DNA from: Lamellibrachia columna
Lineage: Eukaryota > Annelida > Polychaeta > Sabellida > Siboglinidae
Length of the DNA: 64,000 nucleotides
Reading direction: 5' to 3'
NCBI GenBank assembly: GCA_963662155.1
Contig: OY759267.1
Coordinates: forward strand, 14,367,489-14,431,488
Under the pieces are notes generated by a model. That model was given only the letters and a program-made list of their open reading frames with translations. It searched no databases and was not told where the DNA came from. Shown one piece after another: positions 24,811-35,734 of the stretch (positions are counted from its first letter, which is position 1; each line of letters starts with the position of its first letter). The translations under genes and the position numbers were made by a program.

Positions 24811-25780
24811 TTACAAAAATGTATAAATTGCACGTATCCACTTCATGCACAGTACAGAGGTATTATAAACACCGCTGTATTCAATACTCTGAACAAATTT
24901 GTTCATAGACGCAGATATCCTGCACATTAGATTGTACAAACATTTTCTCAATATAGTATTACAACAGTCAGTGCCAGAACTAACAAACATGAGACTAGCA
25001 CTACACCTCATAGACAGGTTGTGCATAATCCTAAATGCATTATTATAAGAAGCAATAAAGTACTGAAAAGCGGTTTTTCTATAATTAGCCCATAAATACA
25101 CATTACTTCAATAAGATGCGAACAGTGTGTTCGTCACCTTCTTTGAACAGAAGTAAAATGTCCTGAGTAGAATATTACCTCTACCATACATGCTCCTTTC
25201 TTTGGATTTGATATCATTTTCATACGACAGATTATCACAAATTGTATGACTGATATATATATGAGACTTTGTTGTATTCAATACTGCATCACCAAGCTTA
25301 AAAATTACCTCAAAACCGGTTTTCCTTGTATCAAAAAACATCATCTGAGACATTACTCTATTAAATAGTAAGTCATTGTCATATCCATAATTGTAGAGAC
25401 ATCTAGCAATCGTTGCAACCCTTTAGCCGATGGAGCGAGTAATACAATGTCATCAGCATACATGAGATAATTAACACTTATTGTGTTGCCACTGCAGCAT
25501 CCAGTGGGTAGTTTAATCAGTAACATACTTAAATCATTTATACATAAGGCATAAAAGAATGGGGATGACGTACCACCCTATCTAACCCCATTATACAAAG
25601 AGAAGAAGATGGAGAGTACCGAACCCACATTCTTTACTCACATGATCATTCCAACCAAGTGTTAAAACATTCATTTTCCCAAGTACTTGCTTTATGATAT
25701 TTTCGCCTGATTTGGATAATACATTAAAGACCTCATCATAAAATATACCAATGTCAACAGTGTAGCTGTGATTTTAACAG
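24811..25780 (-). mobile_element. Non-LTR retrotransposon RT fragment
   Basis: Reading the minus strand from about 25580, the blocks are GTSSPFFYALCINDLS, NYLMYADDIVLLAPSAKGLQ (intact Y-A-D-D), then after a stop SHIYISHTICDNLSYENDIK, SMYGRGNILLRTFYFCS, and finally NYRKTAFQYFIASYNNAFRI with SASMNKFV. This is the palm to C-terminus of a LINE reverse transcriptase of a different family from the CR1, Rex1-like and RTE-like copies in the window. It is interrupted near 25104 and 25355-25400. I cannot name the clade with confidence. Confidence 0.78.
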
Positions 25781-25814
25781 TTGGCGTTAGAACATTTAAC
25801 CTCATCGATGGGTA

Positions 25815-26553
25815 GGGGAGAGTTGCCGGGATTGGGACCCCAACGATAAACTTGAATACAGACGCGAAAACAAAATGGAATTGATGTAAACAATATACTA
25901 GCATAGAGTTTATATTTTATTTTCAACAACAAGCTATTAATCACCAGAAAATTATTGATGAATTTTGAAAAAAATTACAAAACGGTCAAATCGTGGCCAC
26001 GGTTACAAGTTCCCTCGATTGGACCACTTAGCAACTTCCTTTATTTGCATTATTATAATTGCTCCCTTGTCTAATATTACTTTATGTTAATCAATAAACT
26101 GTGTTGGAATAATTGCACACATCTAATGATGGCATACCCTTATGTGGGTCACAGGTCCAATTGTGGCAACTGCAGTGGTCCAGTCGTGGAATTTCACGTG
26201 TTGAAAATATTGCGTTGTCATCACAAGCAGACGACATCCACTTTAAAATTCTTATTATCGCCACATACGTTGGGCTCCTATATTCTTGATGGACACACAT
26301 TTTCAACTGTAAGTTTGACCAAAGATGCTGTACTGATAACTGGTCACGGCCTGATTATTATGTCGGGGACATAGAAAACCTACTTTCGGTGATAAATATT
26401 TAAAAAGTACTGCTATTTCGTCGAAATTTACTGTGTCATTCGAAATGCCACTGATGAATGATATAATCGTTAAGGATGCCACGGTATACAGTAATATGAA
26501 ATATATAGCACTGGTCCGATCGAAGAGCTGGTCCAATCCCGGCAACTCTCCCG
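25815..26553. mobile_element. 739-bp non-autonomous DNA transposon
   Basis: The left end reads GGGAGAGTTGCCGGGATTGG (from 25816) and the right end is its near-exact reverse complement (to 26552). TA flanks the ends at 25813-25814 and 26554-26555, consistent with a TA target duplication. The interior repeats related motifs (GTCCAATTGTGGCAAC, GATTGGACCAC, GGTCCAGTCGTGG) but has no transposase ORF. The TA duplication suggests a Tc1/mariner-type or other TA-specific superfamily; this is inference. Confidence 0.85.
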
Positions 26554-26619
26554 TACAATATTACACAAACCCTCGTAAATCTCTAATAGTATTTAATCTA
26601 ACAGGAGGAAAGTTTATAC

Positions 26620-26745
26620 CACTGTATACTAATAAAACTGACGCATTTGGCGGACTAGTGCTAGTAAAACCGACGCATTTAGTGGATTAGTGCTAGCAAA
26701 TCCGGCGCATTTGGCGGATTAATTAGTGCCAGTGAAACCGGGTTT
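26620..26745. repeat. Three tandem copies of a unit near 38 bp
   Basis: Copies of AAACCGACGCATTTGGCGGA followed by TTAGTGCTAGT occur at about 26630, 26668 and 26698, diverging slightly. Confidence 0.75.
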
Positions 26746-27228
26746 ACTTTCGTGTTCGCCTAATGCCGTCGAAGGACAGTAAATAAATAGAAACGGTGCA
26801 GAAAGCACTGCCTTTGAATCGCCGCATTCTACGCGTGTTAGGAACCAAACAATTTGCAGTGATTAACAAAAATGCCCATCCTCTGGAAGGATTAATTAAC
26901 TTGGTACTTCGTAAGTAACTGTCGTGTCAACATTTACAACATTTCAGGATACAAAAACAGAAATGCCTTAACTGGTACTGCCAGTCAATATCTTGATGGC
27001 TTCTTGGATAATTGCGACCTATACTGTCAGTAACAGTAACGACTAGCGACGCGTTACCCTTGTACAGTATTATGTAACGTCGAACAATCGTAGAAAAGAC
27101 GAAGGACGTTGGGAACGGTTGTATGGGATTGTTCACATATCGTTGCGGACAACTGTGGGTAATCACTACAAAGGGTAATTTGATGGTTCGTAGAAAGAGC
27201 AACGGCATTTTGAAAGGCGCTGACGATC

Positions 27229-27847
27229 CGACCGTGGCGTCGTAGATGACCCGACCGTGGGGTCGTAGATGACCCGACCGTGGGGTCGTAGATGAGCCGA
27301 CCGTGGGGTCGTAGATGACCCGACCATGGGGTCGTAGATGACTCGACCGTGCGGTCGTAGATGAGCCGACCGTGGGGTCGTAGATAACCCGACCTTGGGG
27401 TCGTAGATGAGCCGACCGTGGGGTCGTAGATGAGCCGACCGTGGGGTCGTAGATGACCCGACCGTGGGGTCGTAGATGACCCGACAGTGGCGTCGTAGAT
27501 GACCCGACCGTGGGGTCGTAGATGACCCGACCGTGGGGCCGTAGATGACCCGACCGTGGGGTCGTAGATGACCCGACCGTGGGGTCGTAGATGACCCGAT
27601 CGTGGGGTCGTAGATGACCCGACAGTGGCGTCGTAGATGACCCGACCGTGGGGTCGTAGATGACCCGACCGTGGGGTCGTAAATGAGCCGACCGTGGGGT
27701 CGTAGATGACCCGACCGTGGGGTCGTAGATGAGCCGACCGTGGAGTCGTAGGTGACCCGACCGTGGGGTCGTAGGTGACCCGACCGTGGGGTCGTAGGTG
27801 ACCCGACCGTGGGGTCGTAGGTGACCCGACCGTGGGGTCGTAGATGA
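27229..27847. repeat. 23-bp minisatellite, about 26 copies
   Basis: Unit GACCCGACCGTGGGGTCGTA followed by GAT, with GAGCCGACC and GACAGTGGCG variants. GACCGTGGGGTC is nearly self-complementary, so each unit can fold. Minus-strand frames of 247 and 272 codons cross the array because the unit lacks stops; they are not supported as genes. Confidence 0.95.
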
Positions 27848-27855
27848 ACCTCTGA

Positions 27856-27983
27856 AACTTCCGTAATCTCACTATTATCCAGCAAGTGTATGTGTGTACA
27901 CACGTACATACTTACATACGCACATACCTACATGCCGACATACCTACATATACTTGCTTGATTATAGTAAGATTACGGAAATT
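27856..27983. repeat. Imperfect long hairpin
   Basis: The left arm, 27856-27892 (AACTTCCGTAATCTCACTAT...), is about 85% complementary to the right arm, 27947-27983 (...TAGTAAGATTACGGAAATT), around a loop of about 54 bp rich in CATAC motifs. It directly follows the 23-bp array. Confidence 0.75.
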
Positions 27984-28687
27984 TTAGTAGTTTGATACTG
28001 AACCTTATACCCAATGGTATGGTCGATGTAGACCTACTGGAGTGAGTGGTAAAGGTATTTCACAAGTTATGAAATTGGCCAGCAAGAAGAGGAAATGTGA
28101 AAATAGAGTGGGCATACGCAAGGGGAAGAAAAACATCCCACACAAGGAAATTGAAAAAACCTGTCGTGAACTCACAACTGTAGAGGAGGAAACCTCTAAA
28201 AATAAACCACTCCTACGCTAACGTTATGCCATGGCATGGGCACTGGGCCATGCATGGCTTAATGTTTTGATTTTTTCGTATGTAACCTGTTGTAAGTGTA
28301 CATGGTAGCACGGTAATCTAATGGGCGACTAAGCTTGCCTCACCCCCCACTTCTTGCTTGCGAGATCTTTGATACGCCACTTATGTTATATATAAGTTTA
28401 CTACATCAACAAGATACAGTGTATGCAGATATTGTGGCTAGATTTTAACTAGTAGTGACACCTAGTGTTTTATGCAATTATCAGCGTAATATCGCGCCCT
28501 CTGTCGGTTTTGCACGCTGAGATTGCAAACCATGTGACTTTACATCATGTGATTCAAAGAAGTTTACAAAGTGGGTGGTTTGCGGACGAGAAAGGTGCTT
28601 TCGTTTTGCCGAGTCTAAGGTCATATAACAGTCACAGCTTTTGCATCATTCATACATCGGATCTCTGTAACTGAATACCTCACAAAT
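27984..28687. other. Intergenic, upstream of CTSZ copy 2
   Basis: A Lys-rich open frame of 50 codons (28069-28221, plus; starts MKLASKKRKCENRVG) is present but has no recognised domain or splice support, so I do not call it as a gene. The last 190 bp holds the presumed CTSZ copy 2 promoter. Confidence 0.4.
28531..28552 (+). promoter_or_regulatory. Paired CATGTG boxes upstream of CTSZ copy 2
   Basis: CATGTGAC at 28531-28538 and TCATGTGA at 28545-28552 place two CATGTG cores exactly 15 bp apart, as in copy 1, about 140-155 bp before the start codon. Conservation between paralogs, while flanking bases have largely changed, argues for a functional MiT/TFE-type lysosomal control element; binding is inferred. 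Confidence 0.5.
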
Positions 28688-31600
28688 ATGTTATCGATGT
28701 TAACTGTTGCTGTGTGTTGCCTAGTTGTTTTAGTTCGTGGTAGCTACGTAGGGAAAGGTTGCTACGACAGTTCGTTCGACAAAGGAGTGAAGGAAATCAG
28801 GTAAGTCTGATTTAAATCTGTCGCAGACATGCATGTTGCACATTACGGTTGGCCACGCGTACAGGGCTTATACTCTTTCCTTATATAAGCATAATATATA
28901 TGTAAGAATATATTGAAGAAATATCTACCTACCCATGCATACACTTCCATGACCATGTTATAGCTAGGTAGGCAAAGTTAATCGCCATACAGTTTTTTCT
29001 ATCTGGCTGTTGCTGTTGTAAGGCGAAGTTCTCGCTCATCTAAAATGTAAGTATTTTCATGAAACGTGAAACCTTACAAAAACGCCATAAACAGAGCAAT
29101 AAACACGTCTTTCGTGTCTGTATGCATTCTTACATGTATATCACTAAAGTTACCTGACAATAACCATGTAAAAGTGTGAAATTATTACCTTTGTGTCAGA
29201 ACGTGAGCGAGATTACCAAACGGGATTCTCGTAGATCTATATAAGGTCACGTTAAGAATTGCCATCTGCTGGTCATAGAGTTACATCATTAATCATCCCC
29301 CTATAAACTACTAACTTACTAACGGGTGTTTTATTTATGTCTGTGCTGCTGGCCCACTCTGGCCTCATTCTACACGGAATCACGTTTGATCATGTGACCC
29401 AAAGGCACCATCACGTGCACATTATGGCGGTTATTTATTAAATCTTTTCTGTGTGACCGATATATGTACTCATAAATAATTTTTGGAGCACATTTCTTCA
29501 GTTTCTTGACACCCAATTGTCGGTTGTATGTCACTGAATACACGTGAAACGGTTAGTGCGTATCGGTTTTAAAACTTTCGGTTTTAAAAGTTATTAGTTC
29601 CATAGCCATTTGGCTACGGAAAGCCCAAATCAGCTAGTTGAAAAATGACGCCCTCGACCTTTGCTCCTAGACCAAGTGTGGGGCGGACGACTTTGCCTGG
29701 TTATAGGGGGCTAAGCCGTAACTTGTCAGTCATATTGGCTATGAGTTTTTTAAATAAAAATATGTATTAAAATATATAAATATTGAAAATGCATGTAATA
29801 TATAATTACATTTGCAGCTGGGCTCTGCGATTTATGGATTAATCATTAATACCATTGACAAATCCACGATAAAAACATCATTATTAATTATTATCACCTA
29901 TTCATGTGCAACTTGCAAGAGGAAGTTGGGTGGTGAAAGTTAAATGTTTTAATAATCATCATGTGAGAAAAAGTAACATTTTGAATGAATTACTGGATTT
30001 GAGGAAAAGTGTGTAAGTTTTGTTGTTGAACATATATTATGTAAAATACCTGGTAAATGTGCTGTATGGATTGTATCTCAGAGAACATGTAGATCTCACT
30101 TTTAAGGGCATTTCTCACTTAATATTTTGTTGACTTTATTTCTAGAACATACCCACGCCCCCATGAATTTCTCAAAGCCAGTGATCTCCCGAAAGCTTGG
30201 GACTGGAGGAATGTTGGAGGAGTGAACTATGCCAGTACTACAAGAAATCAACATATACCGCAATGTAGGTCATCGGCTCTCATTGTAGAGTATTGTATTT
30301 TCTGTAATTTGTAATTGTATTGAAATATTATTAAATTTAATTTTAAAGGTAATGACAACACTGGGTGGAATGTCAGAACAACCAGGTATAAAGAGTAAAG
30401 ACCAAAATTAAACATACCTAGTATCAGACCTGGGTTCGATTCCGCTTCAACGATTCCGACTCTAGCAGATCTTTTCGATTCCTATTTCAACTCTGGTTGT
30501 AACGGTTCAACTCCGACTCCAGCTGACTTTTGCGATTCCAATTCCAACTCCAGTTGTCTTTGTTCGATTCCGACTCTGATTCCAACACCAGTACAACTTT
30601 TGATTCCGATTCTGACTCCAGTACACCTTTTTATTTAATCCTTTAGAAAGGTTTGTATGATTCTGTGCAAACACTAACAGTGAGAAATCAGTAAAAGTAA
30701 ATTGCAATTAGCCATGGTCGAGGTATGACCAGGCCAGATCTGAACCAGGCATATGAAGACTCTTCTGACTGCCAATAAAACCAAAGGATTTAATCCTTCA
30801 AAAGGATCTGTGGCTTTTCTGAGCAAACACCAGTAGTGACATTCATGACGATTCCGATTCCACTCAACGTGATTCCGATTACAACTACACTCCAAATTAT
30901 TCCGATTCCGCTAAATCAACTCCAAGCGATTCCAAATCCGGAATTGGAGTCGGAATCATCCTTTTGATTCCGATTCCAGAGTTGAAATCGCCCAAGGTCT
31001 GCCTTGTATCCACTATGATATGCTAGTCTGTTTGTGCACGTGTTATTTAGTTTTGATGAAATCATTGGACAAATTATTTTTGGCACCCTGGTTCCCCTTT
31101 TGTTTGGTCAAACCAAGATTAATTTAATAGTTTATCTGACAATTTCAGGAAAACAAAATTTGTACAAACAAGCTAGCATGATGTAGTCAGTACTACTGGT
31201 TGATAGGTTTGATGTTTTGCAAAATGAGCCTGAAACAAGATGAGTGAACAATTAAATTTAGGAGGCAGCTTTAAGGACTACTGTTGACAGACTGCGGCTC
31301 CTGCTGGGCGATGGGATCCACCAGTGCCTTGGCGGATAGAATCAACATCAAGCGTAAGGGGGCCTGGCCGTCTACCTACCTATCCGTGCAGAACGTCATT
31401 GACTGCGCGAACGCTGGCTCCTGTGAAGGTGGTAGCCAGGTCGGCGTCTACTCGTACGCACACAAACAAGGCATTCCTGATGAGACGTGCAACAACTACC
31501 AGGCAAAGGACCAGTGTAAGGGCTTTCTGACTGTTCAAAAATAAATACTTGGTTGATGTTTACTCTGCTCAGTTCACCTATTTGCAGTTGGTGTGTGTTT

Positions 31601-34298
31601 GAAAATGTTTAATCTTTATGCATGCGACATTGTTTGTATTGTTTATTTCATTTGCTTTTCAGAAAGTTATTATATTCGGTTACTTGCAAGGTAATGCAGT
31701 TATGAAGGCAATAAAGTGAGGATGGCACAGTGCTATTTTTCACAACATTATTTGGCTGTGCTGTTGTATAACTAGCAGCATAGCATTGCCAACTGGCCAT
31801 TGTTGTTGACAAGCAATGTAAATGTTGCCGTAGTAAGTATGTTTTAATGTTGCCATAAGAATTTACTAAACCATAATGTTTATATTCTTTCAACCGGTTC
31901 CTGTATGATCATTTTACATTATAAACTTAACATTTCTTGTAGCATGGGTTTTAATGTAGAAGAGTTGAGTATGTATATATGTCTGGCCTGCAGCCTGCAA
32001 CAAGTTCAACCAGTGTGGCAGCTGTAGCTCTGGAGGAGGTTGCTACAAGATCGCCAACTACACACGCTACATGGTCGGTGACTTCGGCAGCATCTCGGGC
32101 AGAGACAAGATGATGGCTGAAATCTACAAGAATGGTCCAATCAGGTACATCCACATAAGTACCAGTCAAAAATCATGTGTATGATAAGTGATAGGTATGC
32201 TCTGAATAAGGCTCATGAGTCCATTAGATTCTGGTAACAAGTACTGACTTCACCATACATGTACTGTTTATAGAAGTTAAAACATGCCATGTGCTGGAAA
32301 CTTATCAGAAAACTAACTATAAAACTGACTAGATAATTCATTATCACTACAACATTTTGTTTGAAAATCTTCAATCTTACAACACAGCATCAGTGTATGG
32401 AAAATAATGATGGTAATGGATTATTTTTTTATTAATGTGAACCTTTTATTAATAACTAGTTTATATTGATATTAAGATAAATTACTAGCTTGGATTTTTA
32501 TATTATTATTATTTTATAATATTTTAACAGTTGTTCTGTGTTTTTGTTTCTAGCTGTGGCATAGAGGCAACTCCAAAGTTTGAGAAGTACAAAGGTGGCA
32601 TCTACGCCGAGTATCAGGACTCCCCGTCGGTATGTGAATAATTATAGGGTGGTCAAAATTTAGCAAAGTTATACAAGTCACAACCACTCCTATGTATCGC
32701 TCAGTCTGGTCAAGCAGCCGTAGTCATTCACACCATCCGTTTCCAACTTGTTCAGTTGTGAGCCACTATCAAGAATCCCAATTTAGGTGTTATTAAGGTA
32801 TTAAGTCAGTAACTTTTTGTCGGCCTCTGCCTCTTCTTCAAGTCATTTTCCCAACTGCCAAGTGCTTCTCCAGGCCGTCTCTCTTGGCAAGATGTTCAAC
32901 CAGCAGTGCTACTGCTTTATATATTGAGGTGTCCTATAGCACTCGAGTTTCACAATTAAAAAATTATTAACAGTCCCTTTTAACAGGATATCAAAAGCAC
33001 ATACCCACTGTTCCACATACAAAGTACACTTACAAATATAGTGTATATCCAGAAAGAAATATCAGCAATCTTTACCAGGAAAGCTATATATTTGTCAAAG
33101 TTTTGGCTGACTAGCTGTCATTTCTATTTGTTAAGCTGCTTGTGGTGCTGGCTATGTAGTATATTTCTACAGAACAGAAGAGAAGACAGCATTGTTTGCA
33201 GAAACTTGTCTAAAAGAGCCATCTTCTTGAACAAAATGTCTTAGATTGGTAAATATGTAACACCTCTCAATCCCACCATCTACCCACCATATAAAATATT
33301 GAAAAATAATTACATCCCTTATATTTATAACTACATATACTGTTTATGAATTAAGATTCTACTGTCTTCTGGTAAAGTAATAATTGGCTGAACATTTCAA
33401 ACAAGAAAGAATTTGCATTATCTTGTTGATATTATGTTTTCTTTTTCAGATTAATCACATAATCTCTGTAGCTGGTTGGGGTGTCAGTAATTCCGGGGCG
33501 GAGTACTGGATTGGACGCAACTCGTGGGGTGAACCTTGGGTGAGTCCACATGACAACAACTGTGACCTGTGCATCTTCTCACAAAATTCCCTGTATACCT
33601 GCATTTACTGTGTGTTACCTTTCAATTGATGCAAGTCGACTGGTAGATTTGTTTTTAATATGAAACTTGTGATGCAGTAACATGCTTTCTATTACTTTCT
33701 ATTACTATTTCATCATGTTCTTTTCCATCTATTACTCATTTACAATGACATGACTATTTGTAATAATTACATATTACTATTATCCCAGGCCTGTACACAT
33801 GTCCGTCTCTCTCCCCCACACTCTCTTGTCTGTATAAAATTTATACTGATATTTTTTTACATTATGAGATAATCATCTATCCAATGTGGTCAGACTAAAG
33901 TGTCTATATTAATAAACGCTAGTGGCGCCTCCATCAGAGACTCGGCCTTCAGCATGTCATTGACAACTGCCTTACGACCAGTACTTGACACATTGGGCAA
34001 GATGAAATATAGCCAGTGGCATATTAGGAGGGGGGATTGGAACATGCTCCCCTTGGCTTTGTGAAAAGAATTTTGTATATAACATGTTGCACCACTATAC
34101 CGTAGCATGACAAACTAATCTGTGACTAATTTCGGCCCCCCTTCTGAGATCATGTGTTGCTAGTTATTGGTGTTAATGCTTGATGTGTCGTTGCAGGGAG
34201 AGAGCGGGTGGTTCCAGATTGTGACGAGCAAGTACAAAAGAGGATACAACTTGGCCATTGAGGAGTTATGTGCCTTCGCTGACCCCATCGTCTTGTGA
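28688..34298 (+). CDS. CTSZ: Cathepsin Z (cathepsin X) copy 2, 7 exons
   Basis: Lysosomal/secreted cysteine carboxypeptidase, closest relative of copy 1. Exons 28688-28800, 30146-30264, 31291-31515, 31994-32144, 32554-32629, 33450-33539 and 34197-34298 join to 876 nt (291 residues plus stop). Exon lengths 119, 225, 151, 76 and 90 and all intron phases equal those of copy 1, so the pair is a tandem duplication. Signal peptide about 1-18 ([18 protein letters not shown]), propeptide with C25, mature start near L52 (LPKAWDWRN), His-Ile-Pro loop 74-76, catalytic C82 (CGSCW), H231 and N252. All splice sites are GT-AG. The C-terminal end of exon 7 and the stop codon are tandemly triplicated into the 3' UTR (34257-34457). 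Candidate polyA signals are ATTAAA at 34633 and AATAAA at 35266. Intact and probably expressed. Confidence 0.93.
30420..30985. repeat. Degenerate GATTCCGA/AACTCC repeat in CTSZ copy 2 intron 2
   Basis: Roughly 560 bp, interrupted between about 30640 and 30840, of loosely repeated GATTCCGATTCCAACTCC-like hexamer/nonamer motifs. The right end includes the inverted form (GGAATTGGAGTCGGAATCA), giving the block partial dyad symmetry. Confidence 0.7.
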
Positions 34299-34457
34299 GA
34301 CATGACCATTGCTGGTTCTCTCCATTGAGGAGTTATGTGCCTTCGCTGACCCCATCGTCTTGTGAGACATGACCATTGCTGGTTCTCTCCATTGAGGAGT
34401 TATGTGCCTTCACTGACCCCATCGTCTTGTGAGACATGACCATTGCTGGTTCTCTCC
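34257..34457 (+). repeat. 67-bp unit in three tandem copies at the CTSZ copy 2 stop
   Basis: Units 34257-34323, 34324-34390 and 34391-34457 are nearly identical (one GCTGACC/ACTGACC change). The first contains the last 13 codons plus TGA of CTSZ copy 2 and 25 bp of 3' UTR; the next two repeat that coding end after the stop. Confidence 0.95.
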
Positions 34458-35734
34458 ATTGCAGAGATACGCTAAAATTATAACTAAGTAATTCGTGTTT
34501 GAAATTAAGCAACGCTTGTGATGAAACCCACATTTTGTGAGCATGTATATGCTGAACATGTTTACTATATTTTTATCTACCAGTATGTACTTGTGGCAAA
34601 AAATGAAGCCACAGAATTGAACTAAGCACAAAATTAAAATGTATTTAATTTGAGTGAAGAACATTTGAGAGCTTATTTCTGTTTGTAAGTTTGTAACCTG
34701 TCTGATGAAACACTCCACATTTTCTCTAAGAGATTGTTGTCTGAAAATGGATATGAAGAATTTAACAAAGACAAGCTCTCTTGGCAGTTAAAATGATAAT
34801 CACATTTAATCTAGATATACATATATGAAAATGTGATAGATACATAACTGTTGTGGCAGTTTATCAATAGCACATTTTTTTATACCCATATATACAATTG
34901 TGCACAATCGCTTCTGTTTCTTACACTTCACGTATCACGTGATTTGCAGGATAGATTGCACGCATGTTTTACCCTCACAACATTTTGTGGACACATTTTA
35001 GTCTAAAATTAGTATGATTTTCTCAGGTCACATACCTAGTCAGGTCTACATCAACAGAACATAAATTCTACTTTTGTCACCTGCCATTCACTCAGCATGG
35101 ATTTTGCTAGCCAGCAATTACTTGAAGAAAACAAGCATCTTTTAGGGCACAAGTAAACAGTAGATTTGTCTTTAAGGTCGAATGAAATTGGTGAAAATTA
35201 CTGCAGCTAATGCATATGATACTAATTTAAATATGAAGTATTTGATCTGTCTTATGTTCGGCAGAAATAAAGCACAAATAAAGCAAATGTAAAAGAAAGC
35301 ATGTGTTTATGTTTTGTTCGGACACGGACAATGCGGGGGATTTTTCTTGGGGGATTTTGTCCTGACACCTTTAAGTTTAACTCTTCCGACGACTGACAGT
35401 GGTAACAGTGGATGTCTGTCATATCTGGATTGCTATGGTTGTTGCTGGTGTTCAGTGGAGGACAAACTGTTGGTTTAAGGCATACGATAACAACGTTAAT
35501 CAATCCAGGGTCCCACCTGACCAATGCATGGCGAGTAGCAGTGTGGTTCTTTACATGCCGCTATCTTGTCTCCCCATTTGTAGGTTTCCTAGGAGGGAGG
35601 GAGGGAGTAGAGACGTCACCGCATACATTAGCGACCAGCACAAAGGAGGTCACGCTTGATGGATGCGAAATACAATCAGGATATGTTAACCCCTGCTGCG
35701 AGCCCACTGTCTGGTGTCTGCTGATTGGGTACCA
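34458..35734. other. CTSZ copy 2 3' flank, no gene recognised
   Basis: AT-rich 3' UTR or intergenic DNA with candidate polyA signals at 34633 and 35266-35283. From about 35390 the composition changes, possibly marking the 5' side of the transposase-like relic, but I recognise no domain before about 35735. Confidence 0.4.

Noticed and set aside
27054..27909. Minus-strand 247- and 272-codon proteins
   Set aside because: Overlapping frames of the same 23-bp array, with no domain on either side.
28069..28221. Small Lys-rich ORF upstream of CTSZ copy 2
   Set aside because: No domain, conservation or transcript evidence; composition alone is not enough.
30420..30450. tRNA B-box-like GGTTCGATTCC
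   Set aside because: No A-box, acceptor stem or cloverleaf can be formed around it; it belongs to a GATTCC repeat.
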